From an uncultured Lachnospiraceae bacterium (lineage in GTDB: Bacteria > Bacillota > Clostridia > Lachnospirales > Lachnospiraceae): a stretch of DNA of 40,482 nucleotides. Position 1 is the first letter of the stretch. The number at the start of each line of letters is the position of its first letter. Both the position numbers and the translations under genes were made by a program. Location of the stretch: positions 1-40,482 of the forward strand of contig CALWSC010000040.1 in the NCBI GenBank assembly GCA_944384105.1, read 5' to 3'. Below the pieces are notes generated by a model, which made no database searches, was not told the origin of the DNA, and saw only the letters and a list, made by a program, of their open reading frames with translations. Of the stretch, positions 15,679 to 22,809 are shown piece by piece.

Positions 15679-16140
15679 ATGGACGGAACATATCATTATA
15701 TGCTGATGTCAAATCATCTGCTGCTGCAGAAGAAGCTGCTGGCAGCGCTGAAAGATACGGGACTTACCATGGGACAGCCCAAAGTTCTGGACTATCTGGG
15801 GGAGCATAACGGAGCCAGCCAGAAGGAGATTGCGGCGGGCTGTCATATCGAGGCCGGGTCCCTGACTTCCGTATTAAACAGGATGGAGGAGAACGGTCTT
15901 GTACAGCGGAGAACTCTGAACGGAAATCGCCGCAGTTATTTTGTCTTTCTGACAGAAGAGGGGGAGAAGCTTTACAAAGTAGTGCAGGAAGCGTTTACAG
16001 ATCTGGAAAAAGAAGCCTTTTGCGGAATATCGGAGGAGGAGAGAAAACAGTTTATGAAAACATTCCTGCAGATTTATAAAAATATGGAAGAGAAGTCTTC
16101 CGATTTGATGAAGGGAGCAGATAAAAAATGGAAAAATTAA
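15679..16140 (+). CDS. MarR-family regulator
   Basis: The 153-residue protein has a MarR winged helix: GASQKEIAAGCHIEAGSLTSVLNRMEENGLVQRR and the wing region RRSYFVFLTEEGEKL. Residues 1-40 and 125-153 should form the dimer helices. GGAGAAG precedes the ATG. Its end overlaps the start of a YczE-like membrane protein (16128) by 13 nt, so it probably controls that gene together with itself. It is divergent from the MATE gene promoter, which it could also regulate. Confidence 0.85.
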   Translation: MDGTYHYMLMSNHLLLQKKLLAALKDTGLTMGQPKVLDYLGEHNGASQKEIAAGCHIEAGSLTSVLNRMEENGLVQRRTLNGNRRSYFVFLTEEGEKLYKVVQEAFTDLEKEAFCGISEEERKQFMKTFLQIYKNMEEKSSDLMKGADKKWKN

Positions 16141-16763
16141 AACGATATCTGATATTTCTGGCTGGGCTGTTTATTAACGCGCTGGGCGTCAGCCTGATCA
16201 CGCTGGCGGATCTTGGTACATCACCGATTTCCTCCATTCCATATGTTCTCAGCCTGAATTTTTCCATGACACTGGGAGAATTTACGATTTTATTCAGCAT
16301 GCTGCTGATTATACTTCAGCTGTTCATCTTGAGAAAAAATTTTAAGCTGGAGCATTTCCTGCAGATTCCGATTTCCGTGCTGTTCGGTTATTTTATTGAT
16401 ATGACGATGGCGATGATGTACTTTGTTAATCCGCAGACGTATCCCGCAAAGATAGCGGCACTGCTGGCTGGGTGTGTGATCCTCGGCTTCGGTGTTTATC
16501 TGGAGGTTGCGGCGAATGTCGCTATGCTGCCGGGAGAATCTTTTGTGCGTGCCGTCTCCAGCACCTGGAAGACAGAATTTGGAACAACAAAAGTTGCTTT
16601 TGATGTGTCCATGACCGTGATCGCGGCAGGACTTTCGTTCCTTCTTGCCTTCCGGCTGGATGGAGTACGGGAGGGAACTGTGATAGCGGCTCTTCTCGTA
16701 GGCATGATCGCCCGGGCGTTCGGCAGAATGGTGAGTGCTATACCGCGCGTACAGACTCAGTAA
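16128..16763 (+). CDS. YczE/YyaS-type integral membrane protein
   Basis: The 211-residue protein is very hydrophobic, with about five membrane segments, and has the family pattern GLFINALGVSLITLADLGTSPISSIPYVLS near its start and GESFVRAVSSTWKTEFGTTKVAFD in the middle. Members of this family are common beside MarR or GntR regulators; the transported substrate is not established. It is translated from within the end of the marR gene, which points to coupled expression. Confidence 0.75.
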   Translation: MEKLKRYLIFLAGLFINALGVSLITLADLGTSPISSIPYVLSLNFSMTLGEFTILFSMLLIILQLFILRKNFKLEHFLQIPISVLFGYFIDMTMAMMYFVNPQTYPAKIAALLAGCVILGFGVYLEVAANVAMLPGESFVRAVSSTWKTEFGTTKVAFDVSMTVIAAGLSFLLAFRLDGVREGTVIAALLVGMIARAFGRMVSAIPRVQTQ

Positions 16764-16940
16764 ATCCTGACGGCATACGAATTGCCCTCATTTGGATACT
16801 AAAGCGAAGGAATCTTGGTAAAAAAATGATCAGTGGACGATTCCGTGAAACGGGATTATAATAAATACCATGCAGAATACCGTGCAGCAGAAAAAATGAA
16901 AAGGCGGCTGCATAAAATAAGGAGAAAGGACGGAAAAGTC

Positions 16941-18146
16941 ATGAAGTACGATTTTACTGCGATTCTGGACAGAAAGGGGCATGACGCCATTGCTGTGGAG
17001 CATATTCCGATTCCCGGCGCTGAGATTGCGGAAGGATTTTCGCTAATCCCCATGTGGGTTGCGGATATGAATTTTCCCACACTGCCGACAATTCTGGAGG
17101 AGGTCAGGGAGCGCCTGAATCACCCGCATTTCGGATATTTTGAGCTGCCGGACGCGTATTTTGAGAGCATCATTCAGTGGCAGAAAGACAGATTCGGTGT
17201 GGAAGGAATACAGAGGGAAGACATTGGATATGAAAACGGCGTACTCGGCTGCGTTGCCAGCGCGCTGCAGGCATTTACCGCGCCGGGAGAGGCGGTGCTG
17301 ATGCATTCACCCACATATATAGGATTTACAGGCACCATGGAAAGCAACGGAAGAAAAATTGTGCTCAGCGACCTGAAAAGAGACGAAGAGGGCGTCTGGC
17401 GGATGGATTATGAGGATATGGAGAAGAAGCTCAGGGAACACCGCATTCACTGTGTGATCTTCTGCTCGCCCCATAACCCGACCGGAAGAGTCTGGGAGAG
17501 AGCGGAGCTGGAGCGGGCGATGGAATTGTTCCGGAAGTATGACTGTATTGTGATCTCAGATGAGATCTGGTCAGATATTGTTCTGGACAGAGCAAAGCAT
17601 ATCCCGACGCAGAGCGTTTCTGAGGACGCGAAGAACAGAACGATTGCCGTGTACGCGCCTTCTAAGACGTTTAATCTCGCCGGACTCGTGGGCTCCTATC
17701 ATGTGATCCGCAATTCCTGGCTGCGCGACCGGCTGGAGAAGGTTTCCGCCATGTCGCATTACAATACCCCAAACGTCTTATCGGTGCATGCGCTGATCGG
17801 CGCCTACAAGCCGGAGGGCAGAGAATGGGTGGACGAGCTCTGCCAGGTGCTGGGAGAGAACGCGGCGTACGCCTGTGACTTTATAGAACAGAAGTTTCAC
17901 GGTGTTTCCCTGGCAAGGCCGCAGGGAACGTATATGCTCTACCTTGACTGTGAAGCATGGTGCCGTGAACACGGAAAGACCCTGGACGAGCTGCTTGCGG
18001 CAGGCGTGCGGGTGGGCGTGATCTGGCAGGACGGCCGCCCCTTCAACCGCCCCTATAGTATCCGGATGAATCTGGCGCTTCCGCATGTAAGAGTGAAGGA
18101 AGCTATGGAGCGGCTGGATCGGTATGTGTTTAACGGTTCCCTATAA
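16941..18146 (+). CDS. MalY/PatB-type PLP-dependent C-S lyase (aminotransferase fold I)
   Basis: The 401-residue enzyme shows the MalY/PatB features: start MKYDFTAILDRKGHDAI, PMWVADMNFPTLP, the CSPHNPTGRVW block, DEIWSDIV for pyridine and phosphate contacts, the Schiff-base Lys242 in APSKTFNLAGL, and a C-terminal RMNLALP arginine that binds the substrate carboxylate. Relatives cleave cystathionine or cysteine to pyruvate, ammonia and a thiol. The ATG at 16941 matches the usual start; upstream in-frame codons from 16833 show no similarity. Its stop codon is followed immediately by a fragment of another gene (18147), so the gene end lies next to a deletion joint. Confidence 0.85.
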   Translation: MKYDFTAILDRKGHDAIAVEHIPIPGAEIAEGFSLIPMWVADMNFPTLPTILEEVRERLNHPHFGYFELPDAYFESIIQWQKDRFGVEGIQREDIGYENGVLGCVASALQAFTAPGEAVLMHSPTYIGFTGTMESNGRKIVLSDLKRDEEGVWRMDYEDMEKKLREHRIHCVIFCSPHNPTGRVWERAELERAMELFRKYDCIVISDEIWSDIVLDRAKHIPTQSVSEDAKNRTIAVYAPSKTFNLAGLVGSYHVIRNSWLRDRLEKVSAMSHYNTPNVLSVHALIGAYKPEGREWVDELCQVLGENAAYACDFIEQKFHGVSLARPQGTYMLYLDCEAWCREHGKTLDELLAAGVRVGVIWQDGRPFNRPYSIRMNLALPHVRVKEAMERLDRYVFNGSL

Positions 18147-18194
18147 GATGATATCGAAGCTTATGTGGCTGCGTACAGGGAGTATAAAGTGAGT
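18147..18194 (+). pseudogene. 3' remnant of a lost UROD-fold gene
   Basis: Nucleotides 18153-18193 match 22624-22664, the end of the UROD gene at 21601, at 37 of 41 positions, and read IEAYVAAYREYKV in the same phase (IEAYVAACREYKV in the intact gene). A terminator with a similar stem core follows in both places. Everything upstream of these codons is missing, and the C-S lyase stop codon abuts the fragment. This is the scar of a deleted or recombined paralogue. Confidence 0.75.
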
Positions 18195-18198
18195 AGCG

Positions 18199-18239
18199 GC
18201 AAAAAGCCGCAGGGTAAGGTACGCCCTGCGGCTTTTTGC
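18199..18239 (+). terminator. Intrinsic terminator of the lost UROD paralogue
   Basis: GCAAAAAGCCGCAGGG (18199-18214) and CCCTGCGGCTTTTTGC (18224-18239) form a 16-bp perfect stem. It resembles the terminator at 22681-22729 (shared CCGCAGGG/CCCTGCGG core) and now probably ends the C-S lyase transcript. Confidence 0.85.
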
Positions 18240-18256
18240 TGCTATCTTTTAAGAGA

Positions 18257-18292
18257 CGAACACTTGTTTGGAGAGGGCAGATATGGTATGAT
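18257..18292 (+). promoter_or_regulatory. Promoter overlapped by a LexA/SOS-box-like site
   Basis: CGAACACTTGTTTG (18257-18270) matches 13 of 14 positions of the Gram-positive LexA box CGAACRNRYGTTYG. It overlaps a possible -35, TTGTTT (18264-18269), which lies 17 bp from TATGAT (18287-18292). The three-gene nuclease cassette starts 133 nt downstream. Control by DNA damage is inferred from this single site. Confidence 0.5.
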
Positions 18293-18424
18293 GGAAATAG
18301 TAAAACACGAACCTGTCAATTGAGACATGAGAAATGAGTAATTTGGGAGCTTCACAAATTTATGGTTTTTTGAAACGAATTGTATTATACTGTACTTACC
18401 CATATCCGGGAGGGGAGGAATATA

Positions 18425-19543
18425 ATGAGGACGGCAATGGATGAAAGAACTTTTTTAAATTTTTATAAGAATACGGTTTTAGGATACTCTAAAAGTCTTC
18501 AGAGGTATGTATGTGATCTATTAGAAGAGGACGGGCGTATTACATTTGAGCGGCAGAGATCGCTGTTTGATTCTGATGATAAAGCTTATTTTGAATCAAA
18601 AAAGGACTGTAGAAGCATTCTTGTAAAAACAACTACGGACAAGCATTTTAGTGATTTTTTTGAAAAATGGGAGTTTATTAAGCTGTATAAGTATTCAGTT
18701 CCTCTTTTTTATGAACTGCCAGAGGGGAAAGATCTTCGCAGCTTGATAATAGACAGCAGCATACCTATATTTATGAGTGATAGTTTTGCATTATCATATG
18801 TGATAAACAGTTCCTTAAAAGATGCTGAACCGATATGCATGATTGATGGAGAAAAAATATTTTTGAAATTCGTACTGCAAAAGTCATTTGCCATGCCGGA
18901 ATCTTTTGAGAGAATTGATTACCGTTATCCGATTGTTATTTATTTTGATGGGAAGAACAAATGCCTGGAAATTCGTTACGACTCTCCAAAATACAGAACC
19001 TCCTTCCATAATGAGGAATATGAGGCAATGGTTAACGACTGTATAGAGTGGATGATAAAAGAATTAAAGCTGGTTTTGTTTGAATGCGAACATACAAATA
19101 TTATAGATGTTGTAAATGATAAACAGAATGAAGCAGTAAAAATGTACAAGCAGATGATGGAATTAAGCTCAGGGGGAGCAGCTGAGCTGACAGCATCTGA
19201 AAGTGCGGATTATGTATTGCCGTTTATTGGGGAAATTAGAGAGTTGATTGACGAGAATGAGGAATTATTTTCCCGGGCAGATGAGGTAAAGCAGTTATTG
19301 CTGCAATATCTGGAGGATAAGGAGGCTACGGCCAGATATCCGTATATTTATGTAAAATGGGTAAAACCTGTGGAATCTCAGAGTTATGTTGTAAAAGTAA
19401 TATTTGAATATTTGAATCACAAACATACATCTTTGCAGCATATCACCGGAAGCTGTAAAGATTTGGGAATGGAGAGAATGAATAATGCTATCGAATATTT
19501 ATGCCAAAGTGGCTCCTTTACTAAAGGACAGAGAATTGAATAG
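18425..19543 (+). CDS. Unknown protein, first gene of an AT-rich nuclease cassette
   Basis: The 372-residue product is not recognised. It has no signal peptide and no membrane segment. It is rich in Lys, Glu, Tyr and Phe. A middle section (about 110-225) alternates likely beta strands (YPIVIYFDGKNKCLEIRYDS) and helices; a polar helical stretch (about 225-315) follows; the last 60 residues (VVKVIFEYLNHKHTSLQHITG to the end) look like a small helical, possibly winged-helix, end. No Walker, helicase or nuclease motif was found by eye. The ATG at 18425 has GGGAGGGGAGG just upstream; an earlier frame start at 18380 does not. Base composition is visibly more AT-rich than both flanks. It overlaps the second gene by 59 nt. 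Confidence 0.7.
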   Translation: MRTAMDERTFLNFYKNTVLGYSKSLQRYVCDLLEEDGRITFERQRSLFDSDDKAYFESKKDCRSILVKTTTDKHFSDFFEKWEFIKLYKYSVPLFYELPEGKDLRSLIIDSSIPIFMSDSFALSYVINSSLKDAEPICMIDGEKIFLKFVLQKSFAMPESFERIDYRYPIVIYFDGKNKCLEIRYDSPKYRTSFHNEEYEAMVNDCIEWMIKELKLVLFECEHTNIIDVVNDKQNEAVKMYKQMMELSSGGAAELTASESADYVLPFIGEIRELIDENEELFSRADEVKQLLLQYLEDKEATARYPYIYVKWVKPVESQSYVVKVIFEYLNHKHTSLQHITGSCKDLGMERMNNAIEYLCQSGSFTKGQRIE

Positions 19544-19844
19544 CGATGTGGATTCCATCCTGAATTTTCTTGAAAAATATAAGACAAAAGAATTGATATA
19601 TCCCAGTGCGCTGCACAGAAAGCTGAAAATTGACATAAGAGTAATCTATGAAGTGCTTGAGGCATGCGTACAGATTGGAATCGTTGAGCAGTATCTGGAA
19701 ATTTATTGTCCTGTGTGCTGCCGCTTTACAGGGCAGCGGTTTAAACATATAGAAGATATTCCGGAGGAAGTAAGTTGTCTGAACTGTGGAGAAGAGGTTA
19801 TGCATCCTTTGAAACATGCAGTTGTAATATACAGGGTATTATAA
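19485..19844 (+). CDS. Small winged-helix/zinc-ribbon protein of the cassette
   Basis: The 119-residue protein has a helical DNA-binding-like N-terminal part (about 20-72: VDSILNFLEKYKTKELIYPS, HRKLKIDIRVIYEVLEACVQIGIVEQ), resembling a winged helix, followed by a zinc ribbon with C75-x2-C78 and C98-x2-C101. This mix suggests nucleic-acid binding or an adaptor. The ATG at 19485 lies 59 nt inside the previous gene but has GGAGAG 8 nt upstream; there is no later ATG. The next gene starts on the base after its stop codon. No named family is recognised. Confidence 0.7.
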   Translation: MLSNIYAKVAPLLKDRELNSDVDSILNFLEKYKTKELIYPSALHRKLKIDIRVIYEVLEACVQIGIVEQYLEIYCPVCCRFTGQRFKHIEDIPEEVSCLNCGEEVMHPLKHAVVIYRVL

Positions 19845-20561
19845 ATGACGAATAATAAGACTTTGCAAAAGTTAGATAAGTTTTTGAATGAAGAAGGACT
19901 GAATGCCTTTGAACTGATTCAGTTAATCGGGGAATGCAAATCTTCTTTGCTGAATATGTCTGATGAGAATGCGCAGAGGTTTGATGCAATATATGAAAAG
20001 CTTTGCAGCCAAGAGATAGCAAAAGAGGAAAAAGGCGGGCTTCTGGAGGATTTGACGGCAATGCTTTTCTGGACGGGACATGCCAGACTTTTTGAGTGCA
20101 GGAGAAATTGCAGAACCAGTACAAATGAGATTGATGTACAGATAAATTGGACTCAGCAGGCGAGACTGGCGGGGACAGTCAGCGCATTTCCGTGTTTTGG
20201 AGAATCATTTCTGTGTGAATGTAAAAATTATTCCGGAAAGGTCGATGTGACCTATGTTGGAAAATTTTATTCGCTGCTTAAAGTATCACATATGAAATTG
20301 GGAATTCTAATAGCCTGGGAGGGAGTGACTGGAAGAAGTGCATGGACGGACTCTCTGGGGCTGATAAAAAAGATTGCTTTGCGGGATGAGATTTTTATTA
20401 TACCGCTGGATAAAAAGGACCTGGGAGAGATCAGAAAAAATACGACGAATATTTTTGAATTGATCTATTCGAAATATCAGGCTATGAAATGTGAAATTGA
20501 TTATTCTCAGTATGTTTCCAGGCATGAGAATGAGGAGGAATTTTCTGCCAATATTTCATAA
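19845..20561 (+). CDS. PD-(D/E)XK (Mrr-like) nuclease of the cassette
   Basis: The 238-residue protein carries the core of a restriction-endonuclease fold: Glu68 in GGLLEDLTAMLF, Asp97 in STNEIDVQINW and the E-x-K pair Glu125/Lys127 in FLCECKNYSGKVDV, a layout like Mrr and related nucleases (D then [E/Q]-x-K on the next strand). Residues 1-60 form a separate helical region, and 135-238 continues the alpha/beta fold (GKFYSLLKVSHMKLGILIAWEG). The start codon directly follows the previous stop, so translation is coupled. With the two upstream genes it suggests a nuclease effector with dedicated partners, as in many anti-phage systems. Target and trigger are unknown. Confidence 0.75.
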   Translation: MTNNKTLQKLDKFLNEEGLNAFELIQLIGECKSSLLNMSDENAQRFDAIYEKLCSQEIAKEEKGGLLEDLTAMLFWTGHARLFECRRNCRTSTNEIDVQINWTQQARLAGTVSAFPCFGESFLCECKNYSGKVDVTYVGKFYSLLKVSHMKLGILIAWEGVTGRSAWTDSLGLIKKIALRDEIFIIPLDKKDLGEIRKNTTNIFELIYSKYQAMKCEIDYSQYVSRHENEEEFSANIS

Positions 20562-20578
20562 TGCCAGAAAGAGAATTG

Positions 20579-20606
20579 CGCATATCCGGCGCATGCCGGA
20601 TATGCG
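20579..20606. terminator. 12-bp perfect hairpin between convergent genes
   Basis: CGCATATCCGGC (20579-20590) and GCCGGATATGCG (20595-20606) form a perfect stem with a GCAT loop. There is no U-run on either side. It separates the nuclease cassette from the convergent AraC gene and probably acts as a shared transcript end. Confidence 0.5.
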
Positions 20607-20610
20607 TTCG

Positions 20611-21450
20611 CTACGGAAGATACATCTGGCGAAACAGAGACGGTGAGATGCCGTAATGCTTTTTGAATGCCTTGGAATAGGCAAACGCGTCTGAAAAGCG
20701 GCAGATCAGGGCAATTTCGTTCAGACTTTTCCGCGTATCGAGAAGCAGCGTTTTCGAGTAATTCATCCTTGCGTTCAGCTGGTAGGCGGCAGGGGAATCG
20801 TGATAGTAAATTTTAAATTTTTTTCGGAAATTTTCATAGCCCATATTCAGCAGAGCCGCCGTTTCGTGCGGCGACAGGAAATCCGGAGGCGTGCAGAGCA
20901 GTTCTTCAGCCTTCTGCATGGCGCGCTGCAGCCCCGGATTCATCTGTCTGTGCAGGGAATACTGATACAGCTCCATCGCGAATTCCTGAAGCTGCAGATA
21001 AACAAAGGGCTGTCTGTCATTGGAGGAATTCTTCATACTTTCCAGCAGATAGGTGCATTTTTCAAAAAGGATGGGAGACAGCCCCGGATGGATGACGGGT
21101 TCTGCGGAAAGAAGGTTCAGACCGGTCAGATGGTGATACGTTTCCGCTCCGAAGCATATAAAGAATTCCAGCCAGTTTCCGGTGGGATGAACGATCGTCG
21201 AATGGGAGCGGTCGGGAAGGCGCTGCACATAGTCTCCGGCAGTCAGAGGGATCTTTTTTCCGGTCTCATCCTGATAGAGTCCCTGTCCGCTCAGCAGATA
21301 GAAGGCCCCGTAGTGATCAAAGCAGAGAGACTGGCTGTAAGAGGCGTCCGGTTTAAACAGAAAGCCGCAGCCGATGGTTCCGTTTCTCGGATTATCTGAA
21401 AGATTTCCGTAGACGCTGTCGTTTTTAAAGTAGTTCTGTGGAATGTTCAT
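20611..21450 (-). CDS. AraC-family transcriptional regulator
   Basis: The 279-residue protein has an N-terminal cupin sensing domain (GAFYLLSGQGLYQDETGKKIPLTAGD, about 45-100) and a C-terminal AraC DNA-binding domain with LSPHETAALLNMGYENFRKKFK and LNEIALICRFSDAFAYSKAFKKHYGISPSLFR. The ATG at 21450 was chosen because AGGAG lies at the right distance; a start at 21480 would place that site inside the gene. It is divergent from the UROD-fold gene at 21601 and probably controls it and perhaps the permease beyond. Confidence 0.85.
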   Translation of the reverse strand: MNIPQNYFKNDSVYGNLSDNPRNGTIGCGFLFKPDASYSQSLCFDHYGAFYLLSGQGLYQDETGKKIPLTAGDYVQRLPDRSHSTIVHPTGNWLEFFICFGAETYHHLTGLNLLSAEPVIHPGLSPILFEKCTYLLESMKNSSNDRQPFVYLQLQEFAMELYQYSLHRQMNPGLQRAMQKAEELLCTPPDFLSPHETAALLNMGYENFRKKFKIYYHDSPAAYQLNARMNYSKTLLLDTRKSLNEIALICRFSDAFAYSKAFKKHYGISPSLFRQMYLP

Positions 21451-21600
21451 AAGTAAAATCTCCTGTACCAAATTTGACATGTATATGCCAGTTCCGTCAT
21501 TCTTTTTTTCGATTTTATAAGATATACTGAGAATGTGTCAAGAGACAACGGAATACGATACGGCAAAATAATTATGTTCAGATAAGCGAGGAGAAGACAG

Positions 21601-22668
21601 ATGACAAAAAGAGAAAATTTGATGGCGCTGCTCAGAAGAGAACCGTATGAAGAAGTGCCTGTGGAGTTCAGCCTGTGTCCGGATCTGGTAAAAACTTTTC
21701 AGGAGAAGACAGGCGGACAGACGAGTTACGCGGAATATTTCGGTATGCCGTGGCGCGGCGTGGAAGATATCCGGCTGTCCTATGATCCGGAAGTGTACAG
21801 AAAGTTTTATCCGGGCGGACTCAAAGAGGGCGCGTCGATCGATATCTGGGGAGTTGCCCATGAGCCCGGAAGTGAGGCCGCCAAACATATGACCTATATG
21901 CGGAATCCCATGAAAGACATGGAAGAACTGGAAGAAATACAGGCGTACCCCTTTCCGGACTTTTCAAAGGGAGACGCGTCGCACCAGAAGGGCCAGGTGG
22001 AGGATATTCACAGCCGCGGACTCGCGGCGATGGGAAGCATGCAGATGACGATCTGGGAGACTGCCTGGTATATCCGGGGAATGGAGAACCTTATGGTGGA
22101 TATGTCCTGTGAACCGGAAATCGCGTCCTGGATCTTTGATAAGGTAACGGAGCAGGCGGTCATACGGGCGAGATCATATGCCCGCGCCGGGGTCGACATT
22201 ATCTATCTGGGGGACGATATCGGAATGCAGAACGGTCCGATGATGAGCCCGGCAATGTACCGGGAGTGGATTAAGCCCCGCCTGAGGAAAGTCGTCGACG
22301 CGATCAGAGAGATCGATCCTGGAATTATCATTTTCTACCACAGCTGCGGTACGGTTACGGATTTTATTCCGGATTTGATTGAATGCGGGATCGATGTGCT
22401 GAATCCGATCCAGAGCGAGTGTATGGATTTTCAGGAGATTTATGAAAAATACGGCGGCAAGATTTCCTTCCACGGCACGATTGGAACACAGACAACCATG
22501 CCGTTTGCAACGCCGGAAGGCGTAAAGGAACAGGTGTGGAAAAACCTGGATATTGCCAGGGAGCACGGCGGCCTGTTTGTAGCGCCGACACACCTACTGG
22601 AACCGGAGGTTCCGTGGGAAAATATCGAGGCTTACGTGGCTGCGTGCAGAGAGTATAAAGTGAGATAA
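21601..22668 (+). CDS. Uroporphyrinogen-decarboxylase-fold protein (MtaA/CmuA-like), copy 2
   Basis: The 355-residue protein is a full-length relative of the first gene of the window. It shares MTKRENLMALLRRE at the start, the GMQNGPMMSPAMYREWIKP block and a YHSCGTV motif. Here the H-x-C zinc pair is intact, unlike copy 1. The end reads APTHLLEPEVPWENIEAYVAA. Such proteins may move methyl groups between a corrinoid protein and a thiol; no corrinoid protein gene is adjacent, so the substrate stays open. A GAGGAG site precedes the ATG. A terminator with a 20-bp stem follows. The AraC gene upstream is divergent. Confidence 0.85.
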   Translation: MTKRENLMALLRREPYEEVPVEFSLCPDLVKTFQEKTGGQTSYAEYFGMPWRGVEDIRLSYDPEVYRKFYPGGLKEGASIDIWGVAHEPGSEAAKHMTYMRNPMKDMEELEEIQAYPFPDFSKGDASHQKGQVEDIHSRGLAAMGSMQMTIWETAWYIRGMENLMVDMSCEPEIASWIFDKVTEQAVIRARSYARAGVDIIYLGDDIGMQNGPMMSPAMYREWIKPRLRKVVDAIREIDPGIIIFYHSCGTVTDFIPDLIECGIDVLNPIQSECMDFQEIYEKYGGKISFHGTIGTQTTMPFATPEGVKEQVWKNLDIAREHGGLFVAPTHLLEPEVPWENIEAYVAACREYKVR

Positions 22669-22680
22669 AGGTTAAAAGAT

Positions 22681-22729
22681 AACACCAAAATACCGCAGGG
22701 AAAGAGACGCCCTGCGGTATTTTGGTGTT
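22681..22729 (+). terminator. Intrinsic terminator with a 20-bp perfect stem
   Basis: Arms at 22681-22700 and 22710-22729 are perfectly complementary (AACACCAAAATACC at the base, CCGCAGGG at the top). The A/T-rich base of the stem and trailing ATT support termination. It resembles the one at 18199-18239. Confidence 0.85.
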
Positions 22730-22747
22730 ATTGCACAACTTTATCTA

Positions 22748-22776
22748 TTGATTATCTTGAAAAGGTGAACTACAAT
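22748..22776 (+). promoter_or_regulatory. Promoter of the xanthine/uracil permease
   Basis: TTGATT (22748-22753) and TACAAT (22771-22776) are 17 bp apart. Only 33 nt separate the -10 from the ATG at 22810, which leaves no room for a purine riboswitch. Confidence 0.6.
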
Positions 22777-22809
22777 AGAAGAGATTAATTACTCTAAAGG
22801 AGGGGGAAT

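Noticed and set aside
22730-22809. Purine riboswitch before the xanthine/uracil permease
   Set aside because: Only about 80 bp lie between the upstream terminator and the start codon, they include the promoter, and no purine aptamer core is seen.
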